Shown here: in pieces, positions 14,048 through 16,472 of the stretch | Numbering within the stretch: position 1 is the first letter of the stretch | Layout of the letters: each line of letters begins with the position of its first letter | Origin: an uncultured Blautia sp. | GTDB lineage: Bacteria > Bacillota > Clostridia > Lachnospirales > Lachnospiraceae | Direction of reading: 5' to 3' | Assembly (NCBI GenBank): GCA_934394595.1 | Contig: CAKRRX010000053.1 | Span: 1-16,472, forward strand | DNA length: 16,472 nt | Position numbers and translations under genes: made by a program | The notes under the pieces: model-generated | The model's input: only the letters and a program-made list of their open reading frames with translations | Database searches by the model: none | What the model was told of the DNA's origin: nothing

Positions 14048-15182
14048 ATGTTACATGAAAATTTTGAAACAGAATCTTGGCCTGGTTTTCTTATATCTTG
14101 GCATCTTTTTCAGTGTATCCATTGTTTTGCAGATGGCTGCCGGAAAAGGCGAGGACAGCCTTTATCAAACTACAAGTATTGATCTTGGAGTAGTAAATCT
14201 GGACGATTCTCTTCTTTCCTCAGGATTTGTAGATTACCTTTCCCAGATCCACCACGTGACTATCATGGAAAATGATCCTGAAACTCTCCAGGAAAACCTA
14301 TTTTACCGCAATGTGGAATACATTATTCAGATTCCTGCTGATTTTTATAAAACCTGTATTCAGAATGGGGAGAGCCTGAAGGTCACCAAGGTTCCGGGCT
14401 CCTACAGCTCCTATTATGTCGACCAGCAGATCAGCAGCTACCTCGACACACTGCGAACTTACCTTGCCGCCGGTTTTTCCCAGGAAGAAGCAATTACAGC
14501 CCTAAAGTCCCAGGTTCATGAACCTGTTACCAGGCTTTCCTCCAATTCCGTAAGTACAGATAAGTCCCCTTTGGTTTATTATTTTCGATATATTCCTTAT
14601 CTTTTTCTCGGAGTTCTTTGTTATACCATGGGATATATCCTTATGGCCTTCAAAAAGGGCGATATCCAGAAAAGAATGGCTGCTTCTGCAATTTCTTCCA
14701 GGAGGCAGACTCTGGAGGGATTGCTGGCCATGGGAATGATCGGTACAGGGCTGTGGTTTCTTGGTATTTTGGGTGCTGTACTGATGTACAGAAAAAGTTT
14801 TTTGGACTCCCGAATGCTTCCTTACTATCTACTAAATACTTTGCTGATGCAGATTGTGGCGCTCTCCCTTTCCTATCTCATCGGAATGTTTATCAACAAC
14901 AGCGACCTGCTCAGCGGCGCGGCCAATATCGTTTCCCTTTCCATGTGCTTTTTGTGCGGGGTATTCGTTCCCATGGATGTGATGGACAAATCCGTACTGA
15001 AAGTTTCCCAGTTTCTGCCTGTTTATTGGTACGAACAGGTCAATGAAATCTTAAGCAGCCACATTAGCCTGACCTCCCAGCTGCAGGAAAAAGTGTGGAT
15101 GGGAATGGGGATTGAACTGCTGTTTGCAGTGGTATTTGTATTTTTAATCATGGTAGTATCAAAACACAGAAGAGAGGGATAA
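14034..15182 (+). CDS. ABC-2 type exporter permease (second of two)
   Basis: A 382-residue membrane protein with the same plan as its neighbour: a first helix (about 16-34), a long extracytoplasmic segment (about 36-180, SIDLGVVNLDDS near its start), then five helices (about 184-205, 230-251, 264-286, 293-313 and 356-376). The stretch CFLCGVFVPMD (305-315) resembles the conserved ABC-2 membrane loop. The ATG is preceded by GGAGGGA inside the end of the first permease gene. The two permeases share architecture but little sequence, as expected for a heterodimeric exporter (LnrN-like by position). The stop codon lies in the loop of the terminator hairpin. Confidence 0.88.
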   Translation: MIVFKCYMKILKQNLGLVFLYLGIFFSVSIVLQMAAGKGEDSLYQTTSIDLGVVNLDDSLLSSGFVDYLSQIHHVTIMENDPETLQENLFYRNVEYIIQIPADFYKTCIQNGESLKVTKVPGSYSSYYVDQQISSYLDTLRTYLAAGFSQEEAITALKSQVHEPVTRLSSNSVSTDKSPLVYYFRYIPYLFLGVLCYTMGYILMAFKKGDIQKRMAASAISSRRQTLEGLLAMGMIGTGLWFLGILGAVLMYRKSFLDSRMLPYYLLNTLLMQIVALSLSYLIGMFINNSDLLSGAANIVSLSMCFLCGVFVPMDVMDKSVLKVSQFLPVYWYEQVNEILSSHISLTSQLQEKVWMGMGIELLFAVVFVFLIMVVSKHRREG

Positions 15183-15197
15183 AGGGCCCTCTCTTCT
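15168..15197 (+). terminator. Terminator of the ABC exporter operon, possibly bidirectional
   Basis: A perfect 11-bp stem (15168-15178 against 15187-15197) with an eight-base loop; the loop contains the stop codon of the second permease. The plus-strand tail is pyrimidine-rich (CCTTTCTC). The stem also lies just past the stop of the convergent HNH gene, so it may end both transcripts. Confidence 0.7.
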
Positions 15198-15206
15198 CCT
15201 TTCTCG

Positions 15207-15734
15207 CTATTTACAGCATTTTTTCAATCGCATCCGATACTTCTTTTTTCCATTCTTTTTCATCTGGTAAGCAAGAATATCAATCATCCTGTCTATAAAT
15301 TCATCCTGGGAAAAGTCCTGTTTCATCGCATTGCACCGTTTACAGGTACATTGAAGATTGTTACGGTCATTGGTTCCGCCTTTTGCCAGTGGAATTATGT
15401 GATCTATGGTGAACTGGTCAAATCTTACAAATTTGCCACAAAGGGCACATTTTCCCTGTGTCCGTTCATAGACATCGTTGCGAATCTCTGCTGAAAATCC
15501 TTTTCTGGATATGCCATTTTTCCCTTCTGGTTCTTCCGCAGGACCCAGGAAAGAATTCACCAATGGAATCATGGTAAATCCGTTTAGCTTCTTATGAGCC
15601 CTTTTCAGCATAGCAGTTGCTTCCTGTGAAGTAAAAATAGTCGCCTGTTCTTTTTGTTCCGTTTTTTCTACCACGTTTGTCGGCGTAATATACGCATACT
15701 TATCCGCTTTATTTAAAATATATCTTTCACTCAT
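15207..15734 (-). CDS. HNH endonuclease-family protein
   Basis: A 175-residue protein with a C-terminal zinc-stabilised HNH nuclease domain (about 82-140): CALC (96-99) and CKRC (131-134) as the metal-binding cysteine pairs, IDHIIPLAKGG with Asp111-His112 of the active site, and NDRNNLQ before the second pair. The first 80 residues are not recognised; the C-terminal tail is very basic. No integrase, terminase or restriction partner is near, so it looks like a free-standing chromosomal HNH gene and its biological role is unknown. The ATG has GGAGGGT upstream. It overlaps the stop of the degraded hydrolase gene by four bases (ATGA), as in a former two-gene operon. Confidence 0.85.
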   Translation of the reverse strand: MSERYILNKADKYAYITPTNVVEKTEQKEQATIFTSQEATAMLKRAHKKLNGFTMIPLVNSFLGPAEEPEGKNGISRKGFSAEIRNDVYERTQGKCALCGKFVRFDQFTIDHIIPLAKGGTNDRNNLQCTCKRCNAMKQDFSQDEFIDRMIDILAYQMKKNGKKKYRMRLKKCCK

Positions 15735-15947
15735 TCTTTGTTACCCTCCGCATCTTGTTTCAGTACCCATGCAAATGCCCGGGCTGTTCGAATCCCTGGC
15801 TCTTTAAAATGACCTCCCTTCGTCCATTCCAGTCAGTTTCTGAATTTCTTTCACCTCATCCTCCAGCCCTGACAGATCGTGATTCCCTACTGGCTGAATT
15901 AAAACAGTAATGGCCCGACTATTTCCGTATTTATATATGGTCAGCAT
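15731..15947 (-). pseudogene. Remnant of an alpha/beta-hydrolase gene with internal deletion
   Basis: From an ATG at 15947 with a GGAAG site upstream, 47 codons (MLTIYKYGNSRAITVLIQ...) run to a TAA at 15804-15806. The sequence resembles the N-terminus of small Firmicute hydrolases that begin with this pattern (VLIQPVGNHDL, DEVKEIQKLTG). Just after LTG, another frame reads LEWTKGGHFKEPGIRTARAF and ends at 15731, resembling a C-terminal end of the same kind of protein. I infer that most of a roughly 230-codon gene was deleted, with a frame change at the junction. Alternatively the 47-codon frame is a real small gene and the second stretch is chance. Recognition is from memory and moderate. Confidence 0.4.
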
Positions 15948-15966
15948 TTGGTCTTACACTTCCTTC

Positions 15967-15991
15967 AAAAAAACAGGAATGATTCCTGTTT
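15967..15991 (-). terminator. Second terminator behind the tRNA-Trp unit
   Basis: On the minus strand AAACAGGAA, a three-base loop and TTCCTGTTT are followed by a total run of seven T. It lies 39 bases past the first hairpin and just before the hydrolase remnant, forming a tandem stop for transcripts from the rRNA/tRNA side. Confidence 0.75.
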
Positions 15992-16029
15992 GACTACATG
16001 ATTGACTACGTTACAGATCTTTCAAAATG

Positions 16030-16068
16030 AAAAACGCCGGAAACCCAGTAAAATCAAGGCTTCCGGCG
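16030..16068 (-). terminator. Terminator of the tRNA-Trp transcript
   Basis: On the minus strand an 8-bp GC-rich stem, CGCCGGAA/TTCCGGCG (16061-16068 against 16035-16042), with an additional GG/CC pair inside, followed by five T (16030-16034). It starts 10 bases after the tRNA 3' end. Confidence 0.88.
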
Positions 16069-16078
16069 ATCAAGGAAA

Positions 16079-16149
16079 CAGGGGATGAGAGAATCGAACT
16101 CCCACCAAAGGTTTTGGAGACCCCTATCATACCATTTGACCAATCCCCT
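16079..16149 (-). tRNA. tRNA-Trp (anticodon CCA)
   Basis: A 71-base cloverleaf: acceptor stem AGGGGAT/ATCCCCT, D stem GTCA/TGAT, anticodon stem GGGGT/ACCTT with loop CTCCAAA (anticodon CCA), T stem GGGAG/CTCTC with loop TTCGATT, and discriminator G. The 3' CCA is not encoded and must be added. It lies about 270 bases after the 23S 3' end, with its own promoter-like sequence. Confidence 0.95.
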
Positions 16150-16164
16150 ATCTTATAAAGAAAA

Positions 16165-16182
16165 GTGACTATTGCTAGTCAC
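16165..16182 (-). other. GNRA-capped hairpin just upstream of tRNA-Trp
   Basis: GTGACTAGCAATAGTCAC is a perfect 7-bp stem with a GCAA tetraloop, followed on the minus strand by TTTTCTTT and 15 bases later by the tRNA. It could be a weak terminator for rRNA read-through, an attenuator or a processing signal. Confidence 0.45.
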
Positions 16183-16219
16183 AGCTTTTAAAAGGTTCTG
16201 TACCTTCAAAACTACATAC

Positions 16220-16248
16220 ATGTTACATCCTTTGGAATACTTTGTCAA
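16220..16248 (-). promoter_or_regulatory. Promoter for tRNA-Trp in the 23S-tRNA spacer
   Basis: Minus strand TTGACA (16243-16248), a 17-base spacer and TAACAT (16220-16225): 6/6 and 4/6 matches. The start near 16213 lies about 65 bases upstream of the tRNA. This allows tRNA-Trp expression apart from the rRNA operon. Confidence 0.6.
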
Positions 16249-16421
16249 GAATCATTTTTAACCTTGCGTTCGTTCGAATACGGTCACTTTGCGGTCACTT
16301 CGCAACTCCGTTGCTCAGTGTCATTTGCTCGCAAATGTTTAATCCAGTCTGTGAACTTCCCTATGCAAGTAAACTTGCTCCGGTCAGTTCCCATTCTGTC
16401 TTAACCGCTTTCTCACTAGTT

Positions 16422-16472
16422 GGTCAAGCCCTCACCCTATTAGTAGCAGTCAGCTCCATGTGTTGCCACACT
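16422..16472 (-). rRNA. 23S ribosomal RNA, 3' end (continues beyond window)
   Basis: The minus strand ends with GAGCTGACTGCTACTAATAG followed by GGGTGAGGGCTTGACC, the characteristic 3' end of Firmicute 23S rRNA. The exact 3' terminus is placed at CTTGACC (16422), which normally pairs with the 5' end of the molecule, and is uncertain by a few bases. Confidence 0.9.

Noticed and set aside
15207..15734. The HNH protein as evidence for a prophage, intron or restriction system.
   Set aside because: No integrase, terminase, reverse transcriptase, methylase or attachment-site duplication is visible around it, even though a tRNA gene is close.

Overview
The window reads as chromosome of a low-to-moderate-GC, Gram-positive, spore-lineage Firmicute, most likely a member of Lachnospiraceae (Blautia-like; the genus is a guess). 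Grounds: strong AGGAGG-type ribosome sites, the gene order enolase-secG-rnr-smpB, a PdaA-type muramic-lactam deacetylase, several TTG/GTG starts, and the style of the GH94 phosphorylase at the left edge.

Layout. 1-6666 is a minus-strand housekeeping block. An M24 peptidase, an ACT-domain protein, enolase and SecG run as one tight operon ending at a clear terminator (3378-3416). RNase R and SmpB follow and end at a second hairpin (409-460). The N-terminus of a GH94 glycoside phosphorylase runs off the left edge. 6667-7265 is a 600-base gene-free region. It holds a textbook plus-strand sigma-A promoter under an AT-rich upstream block, four degenerate tandem repeats and a terminator whose stem repeats the same core motif. 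It is a candidate non-coding RNA or long leader of the following deacetylase gene, and the most original item here. The deacetylase and a minus-strand DegV gene converge with a 4-base overlap.

9204-15182 is a self-contained regulated export module. A membrane histidine kinase, a NarL/LuxR-type response regulator and an unusual SnoaL/NTF2-like plus LytTR protein face away from an ABC-2 exporter (one ATPase, two permeases). The 180-base divergent promoter region carries a perfect 16-bp palindrome placed as expected for a response-regulator activator site. The set resembles the Bacillus LnrJKLMN (YfiJKLMN) system for resistance to membrane-active compounds, with the LytTR protein as an extra part; the substrate cannot be read from sequence.

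15207-16472 holds an HNH endonuclease gene, the apparent remnant of an alpha/beta-hydrolase gene, two terminators, tRNA-Trp(CCA) and the last ~50 bases of a 23S rRNA, all on the minus strand. No 5S gene lies between the 23S end and the tRNA; the spacer instead carries a good promoter for the tRNA.
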